Shown here: positions 33,661-46,092 of the stretch, in pieces
How the letters are laid out: each line of letters opens with the position of its first letter
Numbering within the stretch: the stretch's first letter is position 1
NCBI GenBank assembly: GCA_036346205.1
Contig: JARFJB010001965.1
Span: forward strand, 5,444,501 to 5,508,500
Length of the DNA: 64,000 nucleotides
Direction of reading: 5' to 3'
Source of the DNA: Vesta saturnalis
Taxonomy: Eukaryota > Arthropoda > Insecta > Coleoptera > Lampyridae
Notes under the pieces: model-generated
The model's database searches: none
Told to the model about the DNA's origin: nothing
What the model saw: the letters and a program-made list of their open reading frames with translations, nothing else
Program-made: the position numbers and the translations under genes

Positions 33661-36476
33661 TAGAGAGCAGATTTTATGCAAATTGCATATTGCTTATATT
33701 TTATAGTACCACCCACGCGTTTCGGTTTTTATACGAATCGCATTAATTATAATTATTTGGCACTAATTAGTTTTTGCATATTTTGCATATTTGGTCAAAT
33801 ACTGCATATTTGGCCAAATACTGCATATTTTAATGTTTTACGCATATTTTGCACTTTTTTTGAATAATTTAACATTTTTTTTTTCAATTTTTGCGTTGAA
33901 ACTCAGGTTATTAAATATTTTCGAGACTCTTGTTCAAAGTTAGAGATTTTTATATCCTTTTAAAATAAATATCTTTAAAAGGTGGTGTCTAACATCGGCA
34001 GTTAGTTGTTTACTTTTAATTATTGTCTGAGTTGACAACTATCCTAAATCCTAATACTTCCGGATTGCAAAGAGGTAATACGGTTTTTTGTTGAGTGCTT
34101 CTTAAATTTTTGTATGGTAAGAGTTGATGAGTAAAATATACATAGTTAATCCCTAACATCCAAATGACCTTGCTTAGTGGAAAAACTCTATTTTAAAATA
34201 AGGAATAATATTGCCCATTCCTTTTTAAAACGTGCAAGTGAACAGTAGTGCAGACTGCATAATTTAGTTTTCGAATTATATTTAACATACCAAAAGTAAA
34301 GAATAATTTAGTTCCAGTATGGATAAAAAATGTCCTTGCACTCCGAATGGACGGTGAAAAGGTGTTTTGTACAGCATGTGGAAAAGCGGTAAGTGACAAT
34401 TTAGAATACTGTTTTAAAATATTTTTAAACACTGACAACAATAAACGAGGCCTTTAGTGAATACAGAGCAGGTATTAGTTTTCTATTGAAACGTTATATT
34501 TAAATGCATCGTTTTATAAGATAACGCGGGAAGTATTTAAAATACAACGATGAAACCTAATCGATTATGTTTTGATTTATTTTTAAATTGGGAATATTGG
34601 TTTAGATCGCATGCGAACGAAAATCCCATTACGCAACATATTGAGACCGCTCTGCATAAGGGAAAATTAGAAACACAGAAGAAAACCAAGCTCTCTCAAA
34701 CATTTCTGCGAGAATCTTTACGTGGTGAAACATCCATAAGATACGACCAATTTTGAATTGTGCAGTGCTCTAGTTAAGGCTAACATTCCCTTAAAAAAGC
34801 TTCAAAACCATACTTTTAGATCTTTTTTAGAAAAGATTAGTAACAAGCAAGTGCCAGATGAAAGCACACTTAGAAAAAATTATGTTAATGGGGTATATCT
34901 TGAAAAATATAAAAGAAATTGTTAAAAGTAAATATATTTATTTGATAGTAGATAAAACTACAGATTGTCGTGGACGTTATGTTGCAAATTTAATGTTAGG
35001 TTATTTAAGCGAAGAACAACCTGCCAAATCATATTTGATTTCTTCTAAAGTACTTGATAAAACCAATAATGCAACAATAGTTAGATTTGTAAATGCAGTT
35101 TTTTGTTCCCGATACTGTTCCAACAGATAAAATTGTTTTGATGCTTTCTGATACTGCGCCATATATGGTAAAGGCTGGCCAACAATTGAAGATATTATAC
35201 GAAAATTTAATTCACGTAACATGTTTGGCTCATGGTATAAATAGAGTAGCCGAAGCAATTCGAAATAAATTTTCTTTAGTAAATAGTTTAATAAGTAACG
35301 TAAAGAAAGTGTTTGTAAAGGCGCCGACACGAGTACAGTTATACAGATAAAAACTACCTAACATTTCTCTACCACCAGAACCTGTAATTACGCGTTGGGG
35401 AACGTGACTAAATGCTGCTCTTTTTTTTCAGAAAATTTGTAAAAAATTAAGGAATTAATTTTAGATTTGTCTGATAATTCAAGTGCTTGTATCAATAAAG
35501 CGCAATCGGTTTTAAAGAAATCAGAACTGAGCAATTAATTAGCATTTATAAAAGCACATTATTATTTTGTAAGCGAGACTATTTGTAAATTGGAAACGGA
35601 AGTATTACCACTTAACGCATCGATAGAACTAGTAAATAATATTCAAAAATTAATTTATACTGCCCCAGGAAATACTGGCAAAATTATTTCAAATAAATTT
35701 AATGAAATTTTACAAAAAATAGTGGTTATCAGCTGTTAACTAAAATTAACAAAATTTTGACTCTGGACGAAAGTCGGGAAGATCTGGATGTACAATTAGA
35801 TTTGTGCATATTAACCGCATTAAAAAATGCACCTATAACGTCTGTAGACGTGGAAAGAAATTTTTCCACCTATAAATATATACTTTCTAATAGACGTCAA
35901 AATTTTCTACCAGAAAATAAAGAAAAGCATATCATTATAAATTGTTTTGCAAATCAACGCAATGAAGCATAGGAGTATTAAGTACCTACAGGCTATAATT
36001 TAAAATTTATAATACCATATGAACACAAATTATTTAGATAAGGGGTAGCCACGGTAAAAAAAATCACTGTCTTTGATAGGTTCAGCTTGTTGTTGGTTCT
36101 ACATGTCAATTAAATGTCCGTTTTGATTTGAATGAATCATGCAACGTACGTTCAGAATTCCAAAGCCACCCTTTATCTAAATAATTTTTGTTCATATTGT
36201 AAGTATATTATATTATTATTAATACGTATTATGTTAATTATGTATTATTTTTTAACTAATAGTTTCAATTTTTTATGTAAATACTTTCTTGTAAAAGTTT
36301 TTTGCATATTATGTATTAAATTTTTTTTTATTAAAGATGTAAAATCATATTTTTATTGGTAGTTTATTTTTCATATTTCGAAAAAATAATACATATTTTC
36401 TGCATATTTTACAATTCTTAAGTGCATATATATGCACATATTTTGGCATTTTATAATGCATAAAATCCGCTCTCTA
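33661..36476 (+). mobile_element. hAT element with 8-bp target duplication
   Basis: The ends are inverted repeats: TAGAGAGCAGATTTTATGCA at 33661-33680 and its reverse complement with one mismatch at 36457-36476. A perfect 8-bp direct repeat CTTATATT flanks them (33653-33660 and 36477-36484), the hAT hallmark. Both subterminal regions carry several GCATATTT copies (33690-33850 and 36380-36440), plausible transposase-binding sites. The interior codes for a broken transposase. Confidence 0.93.
34320..35971 (+). pseudogene. hAT transposase pseudogene (CGGBP1-like subfamily)
   Basis: The N-terminal zinc-finger part begins MDKKCPCTPNGR; a frame past its stop contains VFCTACGKAV. Next come ANIPLKKLQNHTFRSFLEKI and QVPDESTLRKNYV (34780-34890). 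The catalytic region reads KYIYLIVDKTTDCRGRYVAN (first aspartate block, 34929-34990), PTDKIVLMLSDTAPYMVKAG (second block, 35115-35175) and VTCLAHGINRVAEAIR. RVQLYR and PVITRWGT follow. The dimerisation tail NAPITSVDVERNFSTYKYIL ends the frame at 35971. The order matches CGG-binding-protein-like hAT transposases. At least four frame breaks make it inactive. Confidence 0.85.
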
Positions 36477-36484
36477 CTTATATT

Positions 36485-37342
36485 AATGGAATGTGAGCCT
36501 GCAATATCGCAAGGATTCACACATACCAATGCAACTTGACTAATATTAAATTATTATAAGTTTTTGTGTGCATAACAGGTAATAGGTAGTAGGTATGTTC
36601 CAGTTTATGTTATTATGACAACATTCTGTTTATATTTTCTGGTGGTAGCACATTTATAAAATAGTTTCTAAATTTGTACTATAAAAAGAAGTAAAATAAA
36701 AATGTTACTGAACGGGAAACAATTATGAGATACAAAATAATAATAAAGAAGTTGTATAATTGGACAATAAAAACACTTTTCACGATATGCATGTAACATG
36801 CAAGTATCTTTAAACAATTTAAATATAGCGTGCTGTGATGCTTTAATAATGGATTTGATTATCTCAAACACTTAAAACTTCAATATTCTCATAATAACAA
36901 TAACAATGAAAAGGACAAATCATTAAAGTGAAATGAAATTTTTGTTGCTACTACAACACTCATCTAAGTAATTACATGTTTAAAAGGTTCCTTGTAAAAG
37001 GTAATTGAGTAGATAATAGTATTATTGGTAAACGTGCATTTGTAAACATACGCATAAACTTACAAAATGAAAATGAATGAAAATGAAATGAAAGTATTGC
37101 TTAAAATTTAGTAAATTAATTAAAGAAAAATAAAATTTGCAATGTAGCTCTTTCCAGAATTACGTAAATCAGTTTATTGTACATACGTAAGTTGTAATAA
37201 TCTATCTATGTTAATCTATTATATGTTGATTGAACTTTCCTGTTTTAAAGATTACATTGACTTGATTACATAGAGGCACTTTGTCTGTGTGTAATTAATA
37301 TTTGTGCATAAAAATTTCATCCATTCCCATATCCGGGGTTAT
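36485..37342. other. No gene seen
   Basis: AT-rich flank without recognisable features. Confidence 0.4.
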
Positions 37343-37536
37343 GATTTGGAAAACAATAACACTTAGTCGTCCCCACAAAGTTTATTGATTTAAATATTAA
37401 TTATGAAAAACTACACTGACGTGACTTTACTTTTTTAAAAGCTCAAAACATGTCATATCAGCGTAGTTTTTAATAGTTAGTAATTAATTTTTAATTCAAT
37501 AAACTTTGTGGGAACTGTTATCGTTTTCCAAAGCAT
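37343..37536. repeat. Foldback/MITE-like inverted repeat
   Basis: Arms of about 80 bp (37343-37426 and 37452-37536) are imperfect inverted copies, sharing CCCACAAAGTTTATTGA and AAAAACTAC, around a ~25-bp spacer. It has no coding capacity. The family is unknown. Confidence 0.8.
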
Positions 37537-38344
37537 CAGCACCATCAACTGTTTTTATTTTTTATTTTTATTTTTGTTTTGTATTTGTTACAATATTCAC
37601 TTTTCACGTGTGTTTACATTTATTTTTTAATTGCTTTAGTATTCGTTTTATATTTTGTAGCAAAGTATATTTTTCGAATTATCGAATTGTGAAATTTATA
37701 CTAAAAAAAGGCCATGTGGGTTTTACACAACAAAACACTTTTTAGTTACTTTATTTGGGGCTTTTTTGATGTAGACTGTTTTGATGTGCTGTTTTGGAAA
37801 TGGACTGTTTTGTCGGGGCTCTTATGTCGTGTGGCTCTTTCATCACAGTCTATTTTGTCACGATTTGTTACCATCCTCTTATTATAACCAAATTTTTGAA
37901 TTTCATCCCTAAAACGTATTTGTCTTTAACTATACCCAACAAATATAAACATGACTGATCAATATTAGTATATTATACCGCTTATACTTTTACACAGAGC
38001 TGTCTCAATATTTGTGTTGTGGTTAGTTTGCTAAAACATTTTAACAAAAGTTCTGTATCAGCCGTCCAGAGTTGGATAACGAACATTTGGCTATGATCTG
38101 CAATTTTCAAATATAACTCATTTTTGGCAATTGGCTGAACCATTTAATTTCGAAATATGCAGTGCGAAATCTAGAAAAATCCGATTTGGCTAACACATTA
38201 CATCCATATGCCTGTGTGACCTTTCATTAATAAGTATGCAGGAAAAAGAGTCAATATTTGTAACTTATTGATACATCCTATTATCTTAAACGTACCAAAT
38301 CTAACTTTTGGTCTACACTAATGCAATATAAAAATTATACAAGT
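37537..38344. other. No gene seen
   Basis: AT-rich. An open frame at 37506-37745 is low-complexity hydrophobic sequence and is not called. Confidence 0.4.
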
Positions 38345-39480
38345 ACGAGGGGTCGTTTTTGTATTCTCGGACTAGGCATGATAAGAGTAGATTAGAACAA
38401 CAACAGAAATTTATTTTTCAATATAGGCCCCTTGCGTTTCAACACAAGTATTACATCTGTTCAATAACATCTTTAACTCATTATAAAATATTCTTTTGGT
38501 TTGCTCGCAAAATTGCTTTCAACAGACACTATCATCGTCCCTAAATTTTCTTCCCCTTAGTGTTGTTTTGAGATATGGAAACAAAAAATAGTCACTGGGG
38601 GCTAAATCTGGCCTATAAGGTGGATGATCAATTTCTACACAGCCACATTTAGCAACGGCAGCTTTTGAAAGTCTTGACTTATGGGCTGGTGCATTATCAT
38701 GAAGCAGCAGGACAAATCGCGTTAGTTTTCCGCGTCTTTTCACTTTAATAACATCTCTGAGGCGATGCATTAAGCTTGCATAATACTCTCCTGTGATTGT
38801 ACCACCCTTCTTCAGATAATCAATCATTAAAATTCCTTGGCAATCCCAAAAAACGGTCGCCATTATTTTTCCTGCAGAAGGGGTGACTTTAAACTTTTTG
38901 GGAGGACTGGAACCCCTAATATGCCACTGAATCGACTCTTGTTTCGACTCAGGATCAAAATGATGGACCCAAGTTTCATCTCCGGTGATAAGTCGATTGA
39001 TAATTAAATCTGGTCGTCTCCGCAAAGCGCCGACAATTCTTCACACTTCTCCATTCGAGATTCGAGTAAGCATATGAAAAGGCGTAAGCATTCGTGGAAC
39101 CCATCCCGCGCTGATCTTTTTCATGACAAGGTAATCGTATAAGATCCTGAAAACTGTGGTTTCTGAAACTCCTAATAAAGACGCTAATTCTCCCTGCATT
39201 AATCTTGCATGTTCCAATACCAAACACTTGGTTTTTTCAATAACAACCGAAGTGATCATGTCAACAGGCCAACCTAGACGGGGATCACCATCTAGTGATT
39301 CCCGGCCATGTTTAAACAATTTTGACCATTCACAAACAGTAGGCAATTATCCCCGTATACAAGCAACATTTCTTCACGAATAACTTTTGGAGATTTTCCC
39401 TGTTTTCTAAGAAACTATACAACACTCACGCATCCTATTCTTGCGATTTTTATATGGGATCGTACTTTTCGTTCGTTGTC
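38345..39480 (-). mobile_element. Classical mariner element, one end visible
   Basis: The 3' end reads TACGAGGGGTCGTTTTTGTA at 38343-38362, a mariner-type terminal repeat. The matching 5' end was not found near 39480-39600, so the element is probably truncated there. It contains the transposase pseudogene below. Confidence 0.75.
38395..39430 (-). pseudogene. mariner transposase pseudogene (DD34D type)
   Basis: The N-terminal HTH region FLRKQGKSPKVIREEMLLVY leads into CPTVCEWSKLFKHGRESLDG in the next frame, then SVVIEKTKCLVLEHARLMQG. The catalytic domain has all three aspartate blocks: ITGDETWVHHFDPESKQ (38985-38935), VLLLHDNAPAHKS (about 38700) and PPYRPDLAPSDYFLF (38620-38575). The family motif is YSPDLAPSDYHLF, so the domain is well conserved. 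The C-terminal RCNTCVETQGAYIEK ends near 38410. A frameshift near 39030 and stops at both ends disrupt it. It is more complete than most copies here. Confidence 0.88.
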
Positions 39481-40183
39481 GTGGTGTAATTAATTTCTCG
39501 GTTTCGCTGAAATTAATTTTGTTGGGAGGGCATTATATTAGCCATTAATATGGGTTGACTTGATTTTAAACGTTGCGCACTATTAGACGTGAAGTTCTTT
39601 TAGCACAGATCTCTTGAGGTGGTACAGACTAGGTATTCAATGTACCCACGGAGTTCTTAGCAAATTGAAGCTTTTTAATTAAAATTTTAAAAAAACATTT
39701 TACGTGCAAGGTTTTGCTTAGTTCAAAAACTCTAAATCACCGATCAGAACTTTATATACCCTTAAAATGTACAGGGGGCAATTGAGAAGTTCGACTTGCA
39801 CTAAATGTCAATTGGCGTAGAGCACCGTCGTGCTCTTAGCATACATTTGCTCGAACCTTTTAGAAAAGTGGATATTAAATATCACAAATTTTATTACTAA
39901 GAATTTATATTATTTCGGAAAATATATTGTCCCATTTCATGAGTACTAAAAATACAGAACCATCTTATCACAACATTCATTGACCGACCATTTCGAGACG
40001 ATACATCACCTTTTTTTTAAGCTTTAAGAATTAATATTTGCTTGTATGTCTAGGCCTTTTGAATGCGTTGAGCGAAGTATGTGAGTAATGTTTAACTTTC
40101 AAAGTCCAAAAAATACAAGCTCTGTAGCTGACATAGGATTTTCCATTAAATAATTGGTATTATTGATAGATAGAAATCCTGTG
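39481..40183. other. No gene seen
   Basis: Non-coding spacer between the mariner and the 40184 element. Confidence 0.4.
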
Positions 40184-42501
40184 CACTGTGTCCCAGTTTG
40201 GTTGAAATTGTAGGGTATCTCGTTTGCGAGTAAAGATACATAGATGCGGTTTTCGCAACCTTGTTCTACTTTTTCGTGAAATTCACGCTGCCACAAACAA
40301 AATTGTCATAGTCCCTTAATATTTGAGATACAGGGCGAAATTCAAAATTTGCACATTTTAAACACCTCTCGTAACTGCTTTGCCTTGTAATTTATCAAAA
40401 TTGTGAAAAGTGGGTTTTATGCAGTATTTTCCGTAGAATTTTGTTGGTGTGCATAGTTTTCCCCACAAAAAGTCAGTATCTTCACAATAGACCAATGTTT
40501 TGTTTTTTAAATGGAACACCCTGTATATTTTTTTATTATATAATAGAGCTTACTCTCAGCTTTCAAAAAATATATATTGTGTCGCACTTCTTTTGCATTA
40601 TTAACCTCAAAAATGAATATTATGTTAATTTAACATTTTGATGATATGGTTCGCCATGAAACCTATAAACTCAGTATAAACGCGTATTTTCTTGAACGTC
40701 CAAGATATATTTAAGTATTAAAAAAGGGCTACTAGATTCTTATTCAAACTGGCGAATTTTTCTTTAATTTGGTACAGCTTCAGAAAAATCATTAATGGGA
40801 ATAAAACTTATAAATAATACTTTATATCTAAATTTGTAAGTAGGCTGGGCCTAGTCTGATCTAAACGTAATAGACCTGTCAAATCTGATTAAAATCATTT
40901 TGTCCATTGTACAAAATATGGCAGAAAATCAAAATTTTGAAAACTTAGAAAAATATGATATGCTGATTTGCTTTGGTCAGAGTAATGATAACGCCGACGC
41001 AGCAATAAATGTGTGTTTTAGCCGGTAGTTTCCTTGGTATTACTTTTGATAATTAAGTAACTTTACATCTATGTAGGTCTCCAGAACGGAGACAACCTAG
41101 TAAAATCACGTTTTATAGATTAAAAAGAAATTTAATTAATTATGGATCATTTTCTAAATCCAGGTCAAAAAAATATAATAAAGAAATCGAGATAATGATG
41201 AGGTTACCGTTTTAACCAGTGTGGGGTGTAATCCTATAAGTTCTTGCAGAACTATAGAAAGTAGTACCGGAGTTTCGAAAACAAGAATCCAAAGAATATT
41301 TCACCACCATAAATATGAACCATATAAATTTAGGCTTGTTCAACATCTACATACTGGCGACGCTGAACGTAGGTTAATATTTTGCAATTGGTACTTAAAC
41401 ATGTTAAATATAGTACCCAACTTGGGAAGAAATGTCATGGTCAGACGAGGCACATTTTAGCATTTCAGGTGTTTTAAACAGGCGCAATATCACATTCTGG
41501 TCTCAAGAAAATCAACACCAAATATTCTCCCAAAGACAACAAGGACGATTTGAACTAAACGTTTCCTGCTTTATATTAGGATCAAAAATAAAATTTTACA
41601 TTTTTGAATGGAACTCATCCGCTCGTAGATATTTGGACATTTTAGAAATGGTTGTGCCTGAACTATTAGATGACATTCCTTTAGCTCGCTTGAACCAAAT
41701 TCATTCCCAACAGGATCTCACAATACGCAAATTATAGGCCCGTTTTTGGAAAGGAGTTTTGGTAATAGATGCACTGGCATTAATGGGCCGATAAGATGGC
41801 CTCCTAGGTCTCCGGACTTGTCAGTCTTAGATTTATTTTTATGGGGTTACTTGCAAAATAAAATATACCAAACTCAATATGATAACTTTGGACGTTTGAT
41901 AAATGCAGTTAGAGCCTATTATTGTGCTTAATAGAGTGTACTATAGAGCGAACTGGAAGAGTGTGTGAAGCATGTATAAGGCAGAATGGTCATCAGTGCG
42001 AACATCTCTTTTAGTAATTTATATTACGCTTGTAAAGTTGTAACCTATAGGTATTATGTTTAGTTTTTAATTTTGTGTTTTTGCATAAAACTTCCTAACC
42101 CTTAACCTTATTTTTTCATGACCAAAAGCTGAGAGTAAGCTCTATTATATAACAAAAAAATATACAGGGTGTTCCATTTAAAAAACAAAACTTTGGTTTA
42201 CTGCGAAGAAACTGACTTTTTGTGGGGAAAACTATGCACGCCACTAAATTCTACGGAAAATTCTGTATAAAACCCACTTTTCACCATTTCGATAAATTAT
42301 AAGGCAAAGCAGTTATGAGGGTGCTTAAAATGTGTAAATTTTGAATTTCGACCTGTATCTCAAATAGAGGACTATGACAATTCTGTTTGTGGCATCTTGC
42401 GTTTCACGCAAAAGTAGAACAGGGTCGCGAAAACCGTATCTTTCGATCTTTGCTCGCAAACGAGATACCCTACAATTTCAACCAAAATGGGACACAGTGT
42501 G
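40184..42501 (+). mobile_element. Mariner-like element with ~380-bp inverted repeats
   Basis: 40184-40565 and 42125-42501 are inverted copies, starting CACTGTGTCCCAGTTTGGTT and CACACTGTGTCCCATTTTGG. Inside each arm, about 340 bp from the tip, lies TA-CAGGGTGTTCCATTT, itself resembling a transposon end, so each arm looks like a small element with two ends. The centre holds a decayed transposase with an intron. Target TA duplication is not clear. Confidence 0.8.
40918..41933 (+). pseudogene. Mariner-like transposase pseudogene with intron (DUF4817-type)
   Basis: Starts MAENQNFENLEKYDMLICFG. A GT-AG intron of about 57 bp (41025-41080, ending CTATGTAG) interrupts the motif R.PERRQPS, and splicing restores SRSPERRQPSKITFYRLKRN in frame. 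Downstream are RTIESSTGVSKTRIQRIFHH (HTH), WSDEAHFSISGVLNRRNIT (first aspartate), then IHSQQDLT (second block, damaged) and RWPPRSPDLSVLDLFLWGYL (third block). Several shifts separate them. The intron position differs from the 20820 copy (63 bp, after CGIIG) but matches the style of the family. Confidence 0.8.
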
Positions 42502-42654
42502 CAATAAAAGATAGGTTCAAAAGGAAAAGAGAATTTTACCGGTTCTTAATTTACATTAAACTATTATATGTGCTGATTGTAACCTTTCTATGGGATTAAT
42601 ATACCCTAACAAATTTATTACTATCGAATTTAGTAATTTCGTTACTATTATTAT

Positions 42655-43020
42655 TACCGAGCTGGTAAAGCAGTGGTGACACGATCTGCTTAGCATTCGG
42701 GAGGTAAAGGGTTCGATTCCCGTTATCGTCTGCCCTGTATGAGGTTTTTTCAGGGGCTTTATCTCACACACATGTAGCGGCATGGTCACTGCGTATATGC
42801 ACACCATGTGCGGCTACTTAGGCGAATGCTGGGTAGTATTTTCCCCCTCAGAACCCTAACTCAGTTCCTTCCGATCCTATCCTGACCACACCCATCCTTA
42901 ATCCCACCATGCATATATACGTAATGTATGTACATGATTGTGGCTGAAGGAGCTTGGAAAGTTCAAACAGTCCTCCCTCCCCCTGGGGGAGGGAATGAAA
43001 TACGTGACCTTTCCTTCCTA
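42655..43020 (+). repeat. SINE derived from tRNA-Ala
   Basis: The head (42658-42735) has a pol III A-box-like TGGTAAAGCAGTGG, an anticodon-arm remnant CTGCTTAGCATTCGGG typical of tRNA-Ala(AGC), and a B box GGGTTCGATTCCCG. The body contains CATGGTCACTGCGTATATGC and a pyrimidine-rich tail ending CCCCCTGGGGGAGGG. A head-only relative lies at 609-685 on the other strand. Confidence 0.85.
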
Positions 43021-44739
43021 CTATAATTATTCAAAATTATAAAATATTATTAAATAGTCGGCTTTCACATACATGTAATTACCGGTTTATTTGGTGTTTT
43101 TGTAAATTTTATAAAAAAATCTTGACCTTAACAATTAGTAATACCGTTAATTTTCACTGACGATGAGAGTTGCAATATTGCTGATGAGACGTATAAATAT
43201 TTACCATATTTCAATTTAATCCCGATTATTTCTCACGAATAAACTAATTCAATTAATAAATAGTTAATTTGTGGATATCGAGATTAAACCACATAAACTG
43301 ATTTTCAATACAATTTAAAAGAAGAGGTACCTAAACAAGGGACCAAAAGTGACACCATTTCAAAATGTTGAGGCAGCAGTGTGTAATAATATTAAATCAA
43401 TTGCTGTTTAATAAATAAGAATATAAACAGACATAATTTTCAATTAAAAAATCGCTGATCTAATACGATATAAAAGTGGTACATGCCAAAGATGCGAAAT
43501 GATCTTTAATGTAATTTCTTTATTTTAAATATCATTATAATTAATTGGCCCTGGCAATGTTTCTAAATTCATTCATATTAAATTATGCACACTTTTAAAT
43601 TCACTACCAGCTATAAGTACTTAGAGTAAAGCTCGTTTAAATAAATACTGCATGTATTCTGGCCGTTTGGGACTTTAATGATAATATACTTCGTTGTTTA
43701 TGTTAAATTAACACAATGAACAAAAATATTTACGCAAACTTGAGCAGAAAATCTCCCCATAACGCAAATCTTTCATGTTTTAAACACAACAATTTATTAA
43801 ATATCCAAAAAAATGCAGATTTCTGCTTTGCTAATACATTTTTATGTATCATTAAATACAGTAAAAAACCAAAACGGTTATTACTTTTTAATTACACTAG
43901 TTACTAAAAATGTTTACACTTCGTTAATTAGCCTGCATACTTAATAAGTGATTTGTAAAATTTGCAAGTAATTTGAAAAAAAGGTATCAATCGAGGTCAT
44001 GTTATCATTAATTTCGTTCTCTATTTAATTAAAGGAAGTACTTGAAATAAATTATTTTGTAAACCACTTTTTCCACATATTTATTACAAGTGAACTACTT
44101 TTTAAAAAAATAAAAAAATGGGCTAAAAACCATCAGAAATATAGGTATATAGGTATTTTACAAACCCGTTAATTTTTACAGTAAAATTGATGTTACTGGT
44201 CATTTATGACTAAAGTTCTTTAATAAATACCATTATAAAATTAGAAATAATATTCATACCATTTTTTATTAATATAATGAAGATTCACTTTAAGGTAATT
44301 TTTACTCGAAAATTAAGTCTTAAATTTGTAACACATTCCTTGGCGCGCACGTTTCTACAAAGAAATTTTAGTTATTGACACATTCACGTACGATACTTTC
44401 TTACACACTACTACAAATATAAGCAGTGAACACTACTGTTAAAAATCTTACAGTAAGAAGGTACCGTAATATTACATGATGACCCCCCTCCCACAAACTA
44501 TATGCCAAACTCCACCTGGCATTTAAATCCAGTTCAACACCGCGTTCCACTTTTTCTATATCAAAATTACTAATTTTGTGGATATTTTGTTAATTTAAAA
44601 TCGGATGAAAAATAAAAACATAAATATACACAAAGAAATAACAATTTCATAAAATTGAAAGGCATTTCATAGTAATAGAAAGTTTGTACCGTAACGTATA
44701 CTTACTACAGAGAAACTGATTGTTACAACCTATAAATCA
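43021..44739. other. No gene seen
   Basis: AT-rich. No coding, RNA or repeat feature recognised. Confidence 0.45.
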
Positions 44740-45015
44740 ATGTTTCCTAAAAAATTTTATAAATCCGCATGGTGCAATTTTCTTAGGAAAAGGAACTTCT
44801 CAGTGTTACTAATAATTAATGACGCATTATGTGGAAAAACCGGTAAATGCATCGTAATTAATGAGGTCAAAACTCAAATTTCCATTAAATTCAATCAAAA
44901 GAGACGGCCAACAAGTTTAATACAATCAAGTTCCAAATATCTGCAGCGTAGAGACGTAGAGGACTCAATTTCTTCTGATTCAAAATCATTTCGGCAATAT
45001 ATCCTGTCTAAATAA
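44740..45015 (+). CDS. Hypothetical 91-aa ORF, possibly LINE-derived
   Basis: Starts MFPKKFYKSAWCNFLRKRN and is basic and serine-rich. No family is recognised. It lies just upstream of LINE RT remnants on the same strand, so it may be a decayed part of that element rather than a gene. Confidence 0.2.
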   Translation: MFPKKFYKSAWCNFLRKRNFSVLLIINDALCGKTGKCIVINEVKTQISIKFNQKRRPTSLIQSSSKYLQRRDVEDSISSDSKSFRQYILSK

Positions 45016-45039
45016 AATAGTTCTCAAACTGCTCAAATG

Positions 45040-45755
45040 TGCATAAACGGTTCGATTTTAGCTGATCCATCAAACATTGTTAATGGTTCATAATATTTTA
45101 CACTGCAGTAACTTTTCTGAAAATGAAATTAAATAGTCAATACAAAAATTAAAAAACTCTAAAACTGCTGGTGTTGATCTACTTCCCAGTTTCATATTAA
45201 GTATTTGAAATGGTGTTTTACGACTGAATTTATTCTACGAACAAAGCCGGAAAGTTTGGAAGGAACTAAAAAAACAACCTAGTAGTAAAGACCGAGGAAA
45301 TTTACCTAATCATTTAGAAAATGTAGACGAGATTAATAATTTCTTCATAACCTCGGTACCAAAATTCAATTTGAACAAAATGAAATTGTTGATTTCTATT
45401 TTTCTCCTAATAAAGTGCCCGTGTTTGACTTTGCTTGTATTTCTGAAATGGACGCTTCAAATGCTTAGATCACATTAAGAGCAGTGCAGCTGGTCATGAT
45501 GGTTTTAATATTGATATGATTAGACTCTGTTTACTATTTCCCTTATCTTATGTACATAATAAACTTTTGTCTATTAAATTCGGTATTTCCATCTGACTGA
45601 AAGGTTGCTCTCATTAAGCCTTTAAAAAAGGTCGAAAATACTAACAACTATTCTGAACTACGACCGATATCCATCCTTCATGTGCTGTGTAAGGTTCTTG
45701 CTTAGACTTAAAAGATAAAATGCGCATTCAACGCCTTCAAAATGCTTGTTTACGC
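45040..45755 (+). pseudogene. LINE (jockey/CR1-like) reverse transcriptase remnant, 5' part
   Basis: Readable pieces include GSILADPSNIVNG and KLKNSKTAGVDLLPSFIL (45045-45210), then LPNHLENVDEINNFFITSVP (45300-45365), SEMDASNALDHIKSSAAGHD (about 45440-45500), and KVALIKPLKKVENTNNYSEL followed by RPISILHVLCKVL (45600-45705). The last is the RT motif LRPISILPVLSKVLE. The first two pieces may come from a separate insertion because they cover partly the same domain. The end reads MRIQRLQNACLRL up to TTAA at 45756, where piggyBac is inserted. Confidence 0.75.
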
Positions 45756-46092
45756 TTAACACGTTCACTGTCCAATGACCCATATATGGGTCATGCCTTA
45801 TGACTTCTGTGCCCCTTATTTGGGTCATGTTTAGGTTCAATTTCACATGAAATTTTAAGATGGACTGTTGACGAATTGGCAGGTTAAATGTAGTGGACTT
45901 GGTGATATAACAAGGTACGTATGCAACGTATAATACTGACCCTTATTCGGGGCATGGACTTGAACAATAAGTCACTGGTTACTACATTATTTCATACGGT
46001 ATATAACTACAGTAAAAGAATTCCTGTTTTCGAATATCTTTTATTATTCACTTTATAAACGTGATATAAACATAAAAATGCAATATTACATA

